From assembly GCA_963719055.1 (NCBI GenBank), contig CAVRAU010000027.1:372001-436000 (forward strand): a stretch of DNA of 64,000 nucleotides, given 5' to 3'. Shown here piece after piece: positions 17,567 to 27,911 of the stretch. Every line of letters starts with the position of its first letter. Positions within the stretch are counted from its first letter, which is position 1. The position numbers were made by a program, and so were the translations under genes. The stretch is from CAXMQZ01 sp963719055 (GTDB lineage: Bacteria; Acidobacteriota; Thermoanaerobaculia; Multivoradales; JAHEKO01). The notes below the pieces were generated by a model. It was given only the letters and a program-made list of their open reading frames with translations. It ran no database searches and was not told where the DNA came from.

Positions 17567-19033
17567 TCAGAAGATCTGTTTGCGATTGGTCGATGAGGGA
17601 ACTCCCAACTCGTCACGGTACTTAGCAACAGTCCGGCGGGCGATGTTGATTCCCTCTCGTTGCAGAATTCGCGTCAGCTCACTGTCCGATAGGGGTCGTC
17701 TCGGGTCCTCCTCTTGGATTTGTTGTTGGATCTTTCGCTTGACGGTCAACGACGAGATGTCGGCGCCAAACTCGCGATCGATACCGCTGTGAAAGAAGAA
17801 TTTCATGGGGTACAACCCACGAGGTGTATGCATGTACTTGTTGGAGACCACGCGACTGACTGTCGACTCGTGCATGCCGATGTCATCAGCCACATCGCGC
17901 AGGACCATGGGACGCAGGTAGTCGATCCCCTTTTCGAGAAAGCCTCGCTGCTGTCGGACGATGGAATCGGAGACCTTGTAGATGGTGCGCTGGCGTTGGT
18001 CGAGGCTCTTGATCAACCAGACCGCGGAGCGTAGCTTCTCCTTGATGAACTGACGGGCTTCGGAATGGCCCCGGTTCTTGGCCATCTTGCGCAGCATGTT
18101 GCGATAGGCATTGCTGATCCGCAACCGCGGCATACCATCGTCATTGAGGACGATGACGTATTTGTCACTGACCTTGGTGATGTAGACGTCGGGCTCCACG
18201 TAGTGGGTCCGCTCAGTGCTGAATTTTCGACCGGGCCGCAGCTCCAGAGTCCGAATCCGCTCGACCACCGGCTCCAGTCGCGACAGCTTGACGCCGAACT
18301 CACGAGCGATCGCTTGAAACTGGCGACGCAAGAATAGATCCCATGCTTCGGTGATGACGCGCCGGGTCAAAGAGTCTTCCGGCTCGCCGAGAGAATTCAA
18401 CTGATGGAGCAAGCTCTCTTGAAGATCCTGACAGGCGATTCCAGGTGGATCGAAACTCTGCACCAGACGGAGAGCCTCTCGCACCTCGTCCTCCGTGTAT
18501 TCCTCATCTGCCAGCTCCTGCTGACCCATTTCCCGGATCTCTTCCAGCGTCGCCACCAGAAAGCCCTCAGGGTCGAGATTGCCGATGATCAGCTCGGCGA
18601 TCTCTCGCTGACGGGCGTCGAGCTCGGTCAAATGGAGCTGCCAAAGGAGATGATCGTAGAGATCTGGCTCGCGGGTGAGGGTGTTCTCGAGAGGCGGGCC
18701 CTCCCGGGCCTCGAAGATCGAAGGGCCCACCGAGCCCTCGAGATACTCGTTGAAATAGGCATCCAGGTCGATGTCATTCATCGACTCCTCGTGATCGAGC
18801 TCTCCGTCGTCGGTCTTTTCGTCCTCGGGGCTGGCTTCAGGGGTTTCTTCCTCATCTTCCTCCTCGAAGGTCTCGTCCCCTTCTTCGAGAACTGGATTCT
18901 CGACCAACTCCTGTGAAACGACGGTTTGCAGCTCCATCCGAGTCATCTGCAGCAGCTTGATCGCCTGCTGCAGCGACGGCGTCATCACAAGCTTTTGGGC
19001 GAGCTTCAGTGAGAGTTTTTGCTCGAGCGCCAT
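17567..19033 (-). CDS. rpoN: RNA polymerase sigma-54 factor
   Basis: Sigma-54, 488 aa, full length. Region I starts LSLKLAQKLVMTPSLQQAIK, the glutamine- and leucine-rich activator-interaction segment. An acidic region II (about residues 55-90) follows. The core-binding domain is clear, and the C-terminus has the RpoN box ARRTVAKYR near residue 465, which contacts the -24 element. It recognises -24/-12 promoters and needs an enhancer-binding ATPase; none is encoded in this window. It lies between lptB and hpf. Confidence 0.97.
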   Translation of the reverse strand: MALEQKLSLKLAQKLVMTPSLQQAIKLLQMTRMELQTVVSQELVENPVLEEGDETFEEEDEEETPEASPEDEKTDDGELDHEESMNDIDLDAYFNEYLEGSVGPSIFEAREGPPLENTLTREPDLYDHLLWQLHLTELDARQREIAELIIGNLDPEGFLVATLEEIREMGQQELADEEYTEDEVREALRLVQSFDPPGIACQDLQESLLHQLNSLGEPEDSLTRRVITEAWDLFLRRQFQAIAREFGVKLSRLEPVVERIRTLELRPGRKFSTERTHYVEPDVYITKVSDKYVIVLNDDGMPRLRISNAYRNMLRKMAKNRGHSEARQFIKEKLRSAVWLIKSLDQRQRTIYKVSDSIVRQQRGFLEKGIDYLRPMVLRDVADDIGMHESTVSRVVSNKYMHTPRGLYPMKFFFHSGIDREFGADISSLTVKRKIQQQIQEEDPRRPLSDSELTRILQREGINIARRTVAKYRDELGVPSSTNRKQIF

Positions 19034-19046
19034 CGCTTAATTGACT

Positions 19047-19778
19047 CTACAAAGAGAATTCCTCACCGAGATAGATTTTTCGCACCTGGGGGTCGGAAGA
19101 CAACTCTTCGGGAGCGCCGAATCGGAGGATTTCACCGTTGTTGATGATATAGGCGCGGTCGGTTATTTTCAATGTTTCTCGCACGTTATGGTCGGTTATC
19201 AATACGCCTATACCGGCTGATTTGAGGTGCTCCACGATCCTCTGAATATCGATCACCGCAATCGGGTCGATGCCAGCGAAAGGCTCGTCCAGCAGAATGA
19301 AGGACGGATCCAACACCAGAGCTCTGGCAATCTCGACTCGACGGCGCTCGCCCCCCGACAAGGCGTAGCCAGGGCTCTTGCGCACCGTGTCCAGACCGAA
19401 CCGTCGAATCAGCTCATCGATCCGCTGTTCCTGGATCTTCTGCGGCAGATCGAGGGTCTCGAAGATCGAGCGGAGATTCTCCTCGACATTCATCTTGCGA
19501 AACACCGAGGGCTCCTGGGGCAGGTAACTGATGCCCCGCTTCGCACGCAGATACATGGGAAGCTCCGTGATGTTCTGCTCGCCGAGGAACACATCTCCCT
19601 CATCTGGCTGGGTCAAGCCCACGACCATGTAGAAAGTGGTGGTCTTGCCGGCGCCGTTGGGCCCGAGAAGCCCGACGATCTCACCCGGTTCGACCTGAAT
19701 CGAGACGTCGTTGACCACGGCCCTGCCCCGGTAGACCTTCTTGAGGGAACGGGTGGTGAGCATCTGTTTTCGCGTCAT
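19047..19778 (-). CDS. lptB: LPS export ABC transporter ATPase LptB
   Basis: ABC ATPase of 243 aa that powers LPS extraction by LptF and LptG. Walker A is GLLGPNGAGKTTTFYMVVGL, the signature is ALSGGERRRVEIARALVLDP, and Walker B is PSFILLDEPFAGIDPIAV, which is typical of LptB. The ATG at 19778 overlaps the stop of the lptC/A gene. Its permease partners are encoded 12 kb away in the same window, which is a common split. Confidence 0.96.
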   Translation of the reverse strand: MTRKQMLTTRSLKKVYRGRAVVNDVSIQVEPGEIVGLLGPNGAGKTTTFYMVVGLTQPDEGDVFLGEQNITELPMYLRAKRGISYLPQEPSVFRKMNVEENLRSIFETLDLPQKIQEQRIDELIRRFGLDTVRKSPGYALSGGERRRVEIARALVLDPSFILLDEPFAGIDPIAVIDIQRIVEHLKSAGIGVLITDHNVRETLKITDRAYIINNGEILRFGAPEELSSDPQVRKIYLGEEFSL

Positions 19779-21775
19779 GAACCCTCGCCGTTGGACAACA
19801 GCGGCTCCGGCGGCGCGCTCTTGATCTGCGCCGTTGCGGTTTCGAAATCATAGATCAGGGTCTTGCCCTCGATCCTCGTGCCGTCCGAATCTCGGAGCAC
19901 GACCGGACTCCCATCCACCTCGACCGTCTCTTCACCTGGACGATAGGTGGCCCTTTCTCCCGACACACTATTGCCACTCTCACCATCCTGCATATAGACG
20001 GAACCTTCACAGATCATCTTGTCGAAACCACCCTCCTCGCCCAGATACAGCTGGATCTCTTGGCACCTGAGAGATTTTTGCAGCTGCACAGCGCGCGCGT
20101 TGCCGGTGTAGAGAAGCAGATTCTCGGGCCGATCGAAGAGCATCTCATCGGCAGTCACCTCCAGAGGCACCGGCGGCAGCGCTCCCGATTCAGCACCTTC
20201 CTCCGGTGCCGGTCGCCAAACGGTCTTGACCCGGCCCGAGGCACTTACCCTGGAGGTCTCGGGCTCGCCTCGCAATTCATCGCTGACCAGAAAGTTCTCC
20301 CCCTGCCAGGCGCGTACCTGTCCGAAAAAGGTGACGGCCGGTGGCGAACCGCCCCACTCTGCTCGCTGGCCCTCGATGCGAATCGGCTGCGCCCGAGAGG
20401 CTGCGTCGGTGGCCAGATTGATATCGTCCCCGCTGCTCAAAACCGCCCGGACCCGTTCCTCGGCCACGATCTCTTCGGTGTTCTGGTTGTAGACGATTCG
20501 AGGAGCCTCCATCTGGTCGCTACCCTTGAGAAGAAGTGAAGGTGTTCCGGTCAGATCCATCAGTCCGGTCTTGAAATCCGCCTGAGCCTGGTCGCCAAAC
20601 GCCACCACACCTTCCTCCTGCAACATCACCGTCCCGTCGAGGTGAATCTCGTCCATCTCGCCGTTGTCGCCGATCGTGGCTACTGCCTCGTCTGCACAAG
20701 CGGTGCGCAATATGGTCGTCGGTGAGAAGGACAGGAACTCGGAAATCTCCACCTCCTCGAATGCCTGGGCGCGGCGTAGGGCACCCGCTTGAAAGTCCCC
20801 GATCAGATGTCGCCCCCGAATCACGCGGGCCAGACCCGACTCATCCGTGACACCCAACGATACAGTTCCGTCGTCACTGGCCAGCAGATCGGCGGTCTGG
20901 GGCTCCTCCGTACCGATCTCGAACTGTACGGAGAGCTCGCGACCGGCAAGTCGCACCGTGCTGGTCTGTCCGTCGTTTCCGACCTGGCGAAACCAACCCT
21001 CCACTCCCCATCGGGCCAGGATGAATTCCACCTGCTCTTCATCGGGTGTCAGAACAACGGAGAGGCGGCGGGCTCGCAAGGAGTCGTCACCGCGGGTCAG
21101 AACAGCGTCGCCATCCGCCCGCAGCAAGTGCTCCTCGCGTTGGAAACTGAATCTGCGACATCGCAAGGAGGTCGGGGACGCGTCGCCAGGAAGAGTGTCC
21201 ACTTCCACATGACCGGCGAGAACGAAGACGTTGCGCTTGGGATTGATTCGCAAGCGATCCGCCCGCCCCTTGAATCGGTCCAGGAAGAGGAAGTCCACCG
21301 GCGACGAACTGACCAGCAGATCGCCCTTCTCACGCAGTTCTAAACCAGCCGCAGTCAGCTCGACACGATTGGGTCCACGAAAGCGAACATTGCCGCTAAA
21401 CGAGGCCGCCTGAGTGTCGAGGTTGTATAAGGCGCTGTCACTGGAGAGATAGTAGAGGGAGCCATCTTCGCGCTCGATGCGGAGATCCACACCCTCCAGC
21501 TCATAGTTGTTCTGTTTGTCCGACAGGATCCTCTCGGCCTTGATGCGAAAGACCTCGCGATCACCTTGTGTCAGACCATACTCGAAACCCTTGCCCGACA
21601 GCACCAGCTCGCCGCGCTTTTCCTGTTCAAGGTCACCGGCGCGGGGGCCCTGATCGGGTCTGCCCATGCGACCGAGGACATAGAGCCCAATGACCACACC
21701 GACGAAGACCACCAGCATCAGGAGCAGGCCTCTGCGCAAGTTATCGATCGAATTGCCGCGATTGCTTCTGCCCAT
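19775..21775 (-). CDS. Large LptC/LptA (OstA)-type LPS transport protein
   Basis: Protein of about 666 aa combining LptC-like and LptA/OstA-like parts. One N-terminal membrane helix (LLLMLVVFVGVVIGLYVLG) is followed by an LptC-like domain (LEGVDLRIEREDGSLYYLSS and on) and then many OstA-type beta-strand repeats over residues 100-650, including VTADEMLFDRPENLLLYTGN near the C-terminus. LptC and LptA together normally total about 370 aa, so this gene encodes an extended bridge, possibly a fusion. It overlaps lptB by four bases. A GTG at 21778 is an alternative start. A TAGAAT box at 21784-21789 lies only eight bases upstream. Confidence 0.82.
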   Translation of the reverse strand: MGRSNRGNSIDNLRRGLLLMLVVFVGVVIGLYVLGRMGRPDQGPRAGDLEQEKRGELVLSGKGFEYGLTQGDREVFRIKAERILSDKQNNYELEGVDLRIEREDGSLYYLSSDSALYNLDTQAASFSGNVRFRGPNRVELTAAGLELREKGDLLVSSSPVDFLFLDRFKGRADRLRINPKRNVFVLAGHVEVDTLPGDASPTSLRCRRFSFQREEHLLRADGDAVLTRGDDSLRARRLSVVLTPDEEQVEFILARWGVEGWFRQVGNDGQTSTVRLAGRELSVQFEIGTEEPQTADLLASDDGTVSLGVTDESGLARVIRGRHLIGDFQAGALRRAQAFEEVEISEFLSFSPTTILRTACADEAVATIGDNGEMDEIHLDGTVMLQEEGVVAFGDQAQADFKTGLMDLTGTPSLLLKGSDQMEAPRIVYNQNTEEIVAEERVRAVLSSGDDINLATDAASRAQPIRIEGQRAEWGGSPPAVTFFGQVRAWQGENFLVSDELRGEPETSRVSASGRVKTVWRPAPEEGAESGALPPVPLEVTADEMLFDRPENLLLYTGNARAVQLQKSLRCQEIQLYLGEEGGFDKMICEGSVYMQDGESGNSVSGERATYRPGEETVEVDGSPVVLRDSDGTRIEGKTLIYDFETATAQIKSAPPEPLLSNGEGS

Positions 21776-21815
21776 CACCGACCATTCTAGTCGTCACGAG
21801 CGCGGAGGCCGAATT

Positions 21816-23532
21816 TCAACGGACAGACGCGGCTCGTTCGCTGGAGCGGGCGTCCAGCAAACGCAGGACCGGTCTACCGTGGTACCGATCTCTCTCGAGG
21901 GCACCGAGGATCTCGAAGGTGCCGGCCAGATCGGCTTCCCGAGCCCCCCAGCCCCAGCCCAGGAGATCGACTCGACCGCCATCCGCTCCGACAGCCTTCC
22001 CAGATAGGTGTCCGCGCCCGAAGTGGCGAGGAGGTCCGTCCAGGCTCAAGTCCTCCACACGGAGCACGGGTTGACGATTGGCCATCCCAAAAGGCTCCAA
22101 GGCGGACAGCTCCTCGAGAAGGGAGTTGTCGATCTCCTGCGACAACACTGTCAGCTCGTATTCATACTTTCGGGTGAGCACGGCAGGATCCCACCGCTCA
22201 CCAGCCTCGACCTGCAACCTTGCAGCCAGACCCTCGAGCTCTCTTGCCGGCACCGACATCCCGATGGCTTGTGCGTGGCCGCCAAATCGCGCGTAGTCCT
22301 GTCGCCAATGATCGAGGAAATCGAACAGGTGAACCCCTGAGACGCTGCGCCCGGACCCTCTCGCCGAATCACCGTCGACACTGAAGAGAATCGTGGGTCG
22401 ATAAAAGGTCCGCGCGATTCTGCCCGCCGCAATTCCGAGAACTCCCGGATGCCAGTCGGCGCTCCAGCCGATCAGGATCGGCGGCACTGGGCTGAGATCG
22501 ACGAACCGTTTCTCCGCCTCTTCGACGACCTGTCGCTCTGTAGCCTGTCTCTCTTTGTTCCAGGATTCGAGATCACTTGCCAGCCTTGTCGCTTCGCCCT
22601 GATCGGTGGTCAGGAGCAGATCGAGGGCGGGGCGCGGGCTAGCCAACCGACCCGCCGCGTTGATTCTGGGACCGATTCGAAATCCCACATCCGCGGCCGT
22701 CACGGGTGCCTTGACAGAGGCATTCCGCATGAGAGTGCGCAAGCCGACAGACCGCGTGTCGGCCAGGGAGGCCAGGCCTCTCGGCCGCGATGATCCTGTT
22801 CTCACCCAGCAGCGGTACAAGGTCACAGATCGTGCCCAGACAGGTCATCCGGAGGAGTGCGTCGTCGTCCACCTTGCGCGGGACAGCGGCGAGAAGTCCC
22901 ACCGCCAGTTTGTATGCCACTCCGGCCCCCGATAGATCGGGAAACGGGTAGCTCGAACCGGGGCGGTGTGGATTGATTTCGATCACCTCTTCCGGCAGCT
23001 CTACTTCCGCACCCAGGTGGTGATCCGTCACGATGACATCCAGACCCGCTGCCAGCGCGCTGACCGCGGCATCCGGAGCTGTGCTGCCGCAGTCCGCCGT
23101 CACCACAAGGCTGCACCCGAGCCGCACGGCGGTTTCGACGTGAACGGGTTGAAATCCGTAGCCCTCCTGCAAGCGCTCGGGAAGGATGGCCTCCACCTCC
23201 AGATGGCTCGCTCGCAGCACCGCCACCAGCAGGGCGGTGGCCGAGACTCCATCCACATCGTAGTCACCAACAATCGCCACCTTCTCTCGCCGGTGGCCTG
23301 CCTTCAGCAACCTTTCCACTGCGGCCGACAGACCCGGCATCAGGTGGGGGTCGTGCAGACCCGCGAGGCTCGGTTCGAGAAACTCGGCCGCCGCGGCCGC
23401 GGTCTGAACGCCGCGCCGGGCGAGAAGGCTGGCCAGGCGTGAAGACAGCCCATTTTCAATCAGCCCTGCAGTCTCTTCCGGGATTGGAGCCTGCACCCAC
23501 ACGGGCGCCGGTTGAGTAGCTTCAGCCGTCAT
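21816..23532 (-). CDS. recJ: Single-stranded-DNA-specific exonuclease RecJ, frame interrupted
   Basis: 5'-to-3' single-strand exonuclease of the DHH family, about 572 aa after repair. The DHH domain is intact in the N-terminal frame: VAIVGDYDVDGVSATALLVA, VVTADCGS and VIVTDHHLG supply the metal ligands. After LVPLLGENRIIAA (near 22785) homology moves to a second frame that gives the DHHA1 domain (VGFRIGPRINAAGRLASP and WHPGVLGIAAGRIA, then FGGHAQAIGMSV) and the oligonucleotide-binding end. The protein is otherwise complete, so a sequencing indel is more likely than inactivation. It lies between accA and lptC/A. Confidence 0.9.
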
Positions 23533-23548
23533 GGGGGTGGGGATTCGA

Positions 23549-24502
23549 TCAGCGCTCCTCGAAGGCTCCGAGGGCCCTGAATCGCTCGTAGCGAGAACGG
23601 ATCAGCTCTTCTGGCTGCTGGCGCGTCAGCTCATCCAGGGCGTGCGCAATCACATCTCCGACGCGCTCACAAGCCTCCTTGGCATTTGCATGCGCCGCCC
23701 CAAGCGGCTCGGCGATGACGGCATCGACAAGCTTCAATTCCAGCAGGTCGGGTGCGGTCAGACGGAGAGCCTCGGCCGCCTCTTTTCTCTTCTGCTGATC
23801 CTTCCAGAGAATGGCCGCGCATCCTTCGGGTGAGATAACCGAATAGGTGGCATACTCGAGCATGTAGACCCTGTCACCCACGCCCATCGCGAGAGCCCCT
23901 CCACTGCCTCCCTCGCCGGTGATCGTCACCACGATAGGGACCTCCAGGGAGGCCATCTCGATCAGGTTGCGAGCAATCGCCTCGGCCTGCCCCCGCTCCT
24001 CGGCTCCGATCCCTGGATAGGCGCCAGGGGTATCCACCAGTGTGACGACCGGCATGCGAAATTTCTCCGCGATTCGCATCACCCGCAAGGCCTTGCGATA
24101 CCCCTCGGGCCTCGGCTGGCCAAAATTCCGGTGAATCCGTTCCTTGGTACCCCGCCCCTTCTCATGTCCTACCACGGCGATGGATCGCCCGCGAAAGGTC
24201 GCGAAGCCGGCCACGATTGCCGGGTCATCGGCAAAGCACCGATCGCCGTGAACCTCGACCCAGTCCTCCATCAGATAGCCGACGTAGTCCAGCGTATAGG
24301 GCCGATTGGAATGGCGAGCGACGAGAGTCTTCTCCCAGCGCGACAACTTCGAGTAGATGTCGCGGGTGGTCTTTTCCAACTCGCGGCGCAGAGTCTCGAG
24401 CTCGCGGCGACGGCCGCTGCCCTCCGGATAACCCTCCAACTCCTCCAACCGACGCCTGAGATCGACGATGGGCTCCTCGAAAGGAGCTTCAATAGCTGGC
24501 AT
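23549..24502 (-). CDS. accA: Acetyl-CoA carboxylase carboxyltransferase subunit alpha
   Basis: AccA, 317 aa. It forms the carboxyltransferase with AccD, moving the carboxyl group from biotin to acetyl-CoA in the first step of fatty-acid synthesis. Family features are the N-terminal helical region (IVDLRRRLEELEGYPEGS), HRNFGQPRPEGYRKALRVM, VTLVDTPGAYPGIGAEERGQ and VTITGEGGSGGALAMGVGD, which shape the active site. It lies between priA and recJ, all on the minus strand. AccD is not in the window. Confidence 0.96.
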   Translation of the reverse strand: MPAIEAPFEEPIVDLRRRLEELEGYPEGSGRRRELETLRRELEKTTRDIYSKLSRWEKTLVARHSNRPYTLDYVGYLMEDWVEVHGDRCFADDPAIVAGFATFRGRSIAVVGHEKGRGTKERIHRNFGQPRPEGYRKALRVMRIAEKFRMPVVTLVDTPGAYPGIGAEERGQAEAIARNLIEMASLEVPIVVTITGEGGSGGALAMGVGDRVYMLEYATYSVISPEGCAAILWKDQQKRKEAAEALRLTAPDLLELKLVDAVIAEPLGAAHANAKEACERVGDVIAHALDELTRQQPEELIRSRYERFRALGAFEER

Positions 24503-24562
24503 GAGCCGGCACGCTAGCAGAGGGATCTGAGGGAGTCAACGAAGCCCAACTGCGGCTCTTTT

Positions 24563-26976
24563 CTAGAGAAGCTCCTGGGGATCCACGTCAATGATCAGGT
24601 CGCGGTGAGGGGTATCTCGCAGGACCTCCTCTACCACTTCTCGCACCAGACGACCGGACCGATGCCGTAACAGGATTTGGTATCGCCACTTGCCTCGGAG
24701 GCGCTCGAAGGGAGCCGGTGCGGGCCCAGAGATACGAATCTCCCGCGCGCGGGGGTGATCGACAAGCGCCTGACCTATCTCGCCGATGCTTCGCTCCGCC
24801 CTGGCGCGGTTGGTGTCGCGGAGGAGCAGCTGGACCATCCTTGTATAGGGGGGGTAGTGAAAGACCCTTCTGAATCGCATCTCTTCAGCGGCAAACTCGG
24901 CGTCATCGTGTCTGAGCGCCGCTTGGATCGCATAGTGATCGGGATGATACGTCTGAATGATCACTCGACCGGGTCGTTCACCTCTCCCAGCCCTACCCGC
25001 CACCTGAGTCAGCAGGTTGTAGGTGCGTTCCACCGCCCGAAAATCTGGAAAACCCAAGTAGGTGTCTGCCAGCAGGACCGCTGTCAGCACCACGCCGGTG
25101 AAGTGGTGCCCCTTGGAGACCATCTGGGTACCGACCATGACCTGGCTCTCACCCCGCGAGAATCGTTCGAGCACCGCCGCAGCTTCGCCGCGCCGGGCGG
25201 TATCGCGATCCAGGACTTCCACCGAGGCCTGAGGCCACAGACTCACGCACTCTCTCCTCCACCCTTTCGGTTCCCGATCCGATGGCTTCCAGAGCTTCCT
25301 CAGAACAGACTGGGCACACTCATCGGTACGGAGGTGGTGGAACCGCAGTAGTGACACCGAAGACGTTCCTCTCGACGGTGATAGGTGCGTGGCAATCCGC
25401 ATTCGTCGCAGCGAAAATCGTCTCCACAAGCCCGACACAGAAGCATCGGCGAATAGCCGCGGCGATTGCGTAGCAGGATGATCTGATCTCCTTGATCCAG
25501 AACCTGCCCGATCTCTTCCTGCAAGCGGTTGGAGAAGTGAATTTCCCCTGGACGACGGGGTGCGTTCTCCTGCCGAAGGTCGACCAGAATGCCTTCGGGG
25601 AGCAGGCCGTGTCCGACCCGGTGAAGCAAGTCGAGCCGCTGCATCTTGCCGACCTCGACATTGAATCTCGTCTCCAGGCTGGGGGTCGCAGAAGCCAGAA
25701 CGGCGATCGCCGACGATCGATGGGCCCGGAGCAGCGCCAGATCCCGCCCGTGATAGCGGGGCACCGAGTCCTGCTTGTAGGCTGAATCCTGCTCCTCGTC
25801 CACGACGATGAGCCTCAGATCCCGCACCGGAGTGAACACCGCCGATCGCGGACCGACGACGACCCGAGCTTCACCGTGCCGAATCCGCTCCCACTCCTGC
25901 TGCCGCTCCTGCGAAGAGAGTCCCGAATGGAAGATCGCTGTCTGGTCTCCATACCGAATTCTCGTGGTGCCGGCGATGGCCGGTACCAAGGCGATCTCCG
26001 GCACCAGGATCACGGCCGACCCTCCGGCCTCCAACGCCCGGTCTACCGCTCCCAGATACACCTCGGTCTTGCCCGAGCCGGTGACACCTGCCAGAAGAAA
26101 GGCGGCGTAGTCCCTTGTCTCGAGAGCGGCTTCCAGAGTCTTGACAGCCGACTTCTGATCTTCGCGCAGCACGATTGGCTCCGCGTCCCGGGGCGCGAGT
26201 CGGTGATGTTCCAGTCCCAGCCTGCCGATCTGGGTGAACCGCCGCAGCACGCCGAGAGACACGAGTCGCCGGACTACGGCTGCCGTGCAGCCCACGGTAT
26301 GCGTGACCTCCTCGACGGTGGCTGGTCTGCCAAGGGCCGCCAGGAGCGAGACGACTTGGCGGCCAGGCGCGGATCGCCCGCATCGCTCCTCGAGATCCTG
26401 GAGGTTACCCGGAGCCAACTCGACAGCGGCGTGATATCTCCCCCCTGTCCTCTTTCCCTCCGAGACCACGACCCGCCCCTCGACCTCGAGCTGTCGGACC
26501 GTTCGCTGAAGATCCGCACCACCTACGGCCTCGACCAGCTCGGAGATCCGCAGGCGCCCCTTCTCTTGCAGGACCGAGAGAACCGCTTGTTCCTCCGCCG
26601 ACCGGGCCAACCCGAGCGCACCGGCATTCGAAAGCCAGATCCGTCGATCCCCCCAGGGCGGCAGGTTCGACGGCATCATCGCTTGGAGAATCTCGCCAAT
26701 CGGGGCCAGGTAGTAGTCAGAGGTCTCGCGCGCCAGGATCAGAAGCTCCTGCGGCAGCAGAGGCTCGTGGTCCAGGACCGATTGAAGGGGTTTGATCTTG
26801 ATCCCGCCTGGCGGCATGTCCGTCACCGCGGTGATCAGGCCGATGAGCGTCCGCCGGCCCACCGGCACCCTGACTCGAGATCCCGCCTGAGCCAGGTCCT
26901 CGAAGACCGGCGGGACAGCGTAGGTCAAGGGTCCGCTGAGCGGCAGCGGAACAGCGACTTCGACAAACTTCGGCAT
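24563..26976 (-). CDS. priA: Primosomal helicase PriA, frame interrupted twice
   Basis: Replication-restart helicase, about 804 aa. The ATG at 26976 gives the family start MPKFVEVAVPLPLSGPLTYA. Walker A is LAGVTGSGKTEVYLGAVDRA; the helicase box II reads DEEQ rather than the usual DEEH. Cysteine pairs CRACGDDFRCDECG and CHYCG bind zinc. Near 25310 the frame is lost; a third frame encodes CPVCSEEALEAIGSGTERVE, the expected last zinc pair, and near 25250 a second change restores LWPQASVEVLDRDTARRG and the C-terminal helicase lobe. Two compensating indels within 60 bases in an otherwise complete gene point to sequence error. Confidence 0.9.
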
Positions 26977-26985
26977 CTCGAACCA

Positions 26986-27021
26986 GAAAAGGAAACGGCC
27001 GCCCATCCAGAAGGGCGGCCG
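26986..27021 (-). terminator. Rho-independent terminator after carD
   Basis: On the minus strand a perfect 9-bp stem (CGGCCGCCC paired with GGGCGGCCG, 26996-27004 with 27013-27021) closes an 8-base loop and is followed by TTTCCTTTT. It lies 30 bases after the carD stop and just before the priA start, so carD is probably a separate transcript from priA. Confidence 0.75.
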
Positions 27022-27050
27022 AAATTCACATTATCTCTGCGAAGTCCCGA

Positions 27051-27570
27051 TCACACAGCGGCTTCCTGAGCTCCCTGGCGCTTCTCCATGGCGGAGACCA
27101 ACGCTCTCTCGACCTGCTTCTCGGCTTCGTTCTCGTCGATCTTCCGCACGTGAGCCACCTCGCTGACGATGAAGTACTTGGCGCGCTCGTACATCTTCTT
27201 CTCGCGGAAAGACAGACTCTTCTTGGTGCTGACAAGACGGAGATTCTTCAAGACCTTGGCAACCTCGTTCAGTTCTCCGGTCTTCATCTTGTCGAGATTC
27301 TGCTTGTAGCGGCCTTTCCAATCCTTGTAGGTATCGATATTGCCGTCTCGCAGAATCGGAAAAAAGGTTCCGAATCTGTGATGTCGGGCAAAGCGGGCGC
27401 AACCCGACCAGGTCCAGATTCTCCCGCGGCACCATCACCTTCGAGTTGTTGGATAGAAGTCGCAAATGATAGTAGGTCTGCTCTACCCCAGCGATCGCGC
27501 CCTTTTCGATCTTTTCCACGACCGTAACGCCGTGATTGGGGTACACCACCTTTTGACCAATTTTAAAAGC
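27051..27570 (-). CDS. carD: CarD-family transcriptional regulator, frame interrupted
   Basis: CarD/CdnL-type protein, about 173 aa after repair. It binds the RNA polymerase beta subunit and stabilises open complexes, notably at rRNA promoters. The N-terminal RNAP-interaction domain (FKIGQKVVYPNHGVTVVEKI and VPRENLDLVGLRPL) lies in one frame. Near 27365 a run of six T (minus strand) marks a frame change, after which the DNA-binding helical domain (KMKTGELNEVAKVLKNLRLV and SFREKKMYERAKYFIVSEVA) continues. A TTG start at 27570 is chosen; GGGAGG lies seven bases before it. A homopolymer indel explains the break. Confidence 0.9.
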
Positions 27571-27651
27571 CAATGAACTGCCTCCCTTGCGCAAAACCAG
27601 TGCTGTCTGGATTCTGTAAGTGCTTGATTTGCATTTACTTAGGAGTTATTT

Positions 27652-27680
27652 ATAGTACACGAAAGGTGCTCTTTAGTCAA
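27652..27680 (-). promoter_or_regulatory. Strong sigma70-type promoter for carD
   Basis: On the minus strand TTGACT (27675-27680) and TACTAT (27652-27657) are separated by exactly 17 bases. This is the closest match to the sigma70 consensus I saw in the window. It would start transcription about 75 bases before the carD start codon, leaving an AT-rich leader. The gap 27571-27823 holds nothing else recognisable. Confidence 0.8.
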
Positions 27681-27823
27681 GACCCTAAATGGGGCGATTC
27701 CGGTGTCCAAGCCTCAACTATGGGTAGGAACGTAACACATGCGTCGATTTCGAAGCCATTCGCATTGACTCCTGGCGCCTTCCGACCTTAGGATCCAAAG
27801 TCGGCTGACTTGCCATTCACACT

Positions 27824-27911
27824 GCCGGAGTGGCGGAATGGAAGACGCAGCGGACTCAAAATCCGCCGAGGTTTACCCCTCGTGGGGGTTCGAATCCCCC
27901 CTCCGGCACCA
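27824..27911 (+). tRNA. tRNA-Leu (anticodon CAA)
   Basis: Class II tRNA of 88 bases with encoded CCA. The acceptor stem GCCGGAG pairs with CTCCGGC (27901-27907), followed by A and CCA. The anticodon stem GCGGA/TCCGC closes the loop CTCAAAA, giving anticodon CAA, which reads UUG. A long variable arm (CGAGG...CCTCG) and the GGTTCGAATCC T-arm are clear. It stands alone between carD and the second ParA gene. tRNA-Leu genes are frequent integration sites, but no integrase lies nearby. Confidence 0.97.

Noticed and set aside
25876..27069. 397-codon plus-strand frame opposite priA
   Set aside because: Composition is proline- and arginine-rich with no domain; priA homology on the minus strand covers the region.
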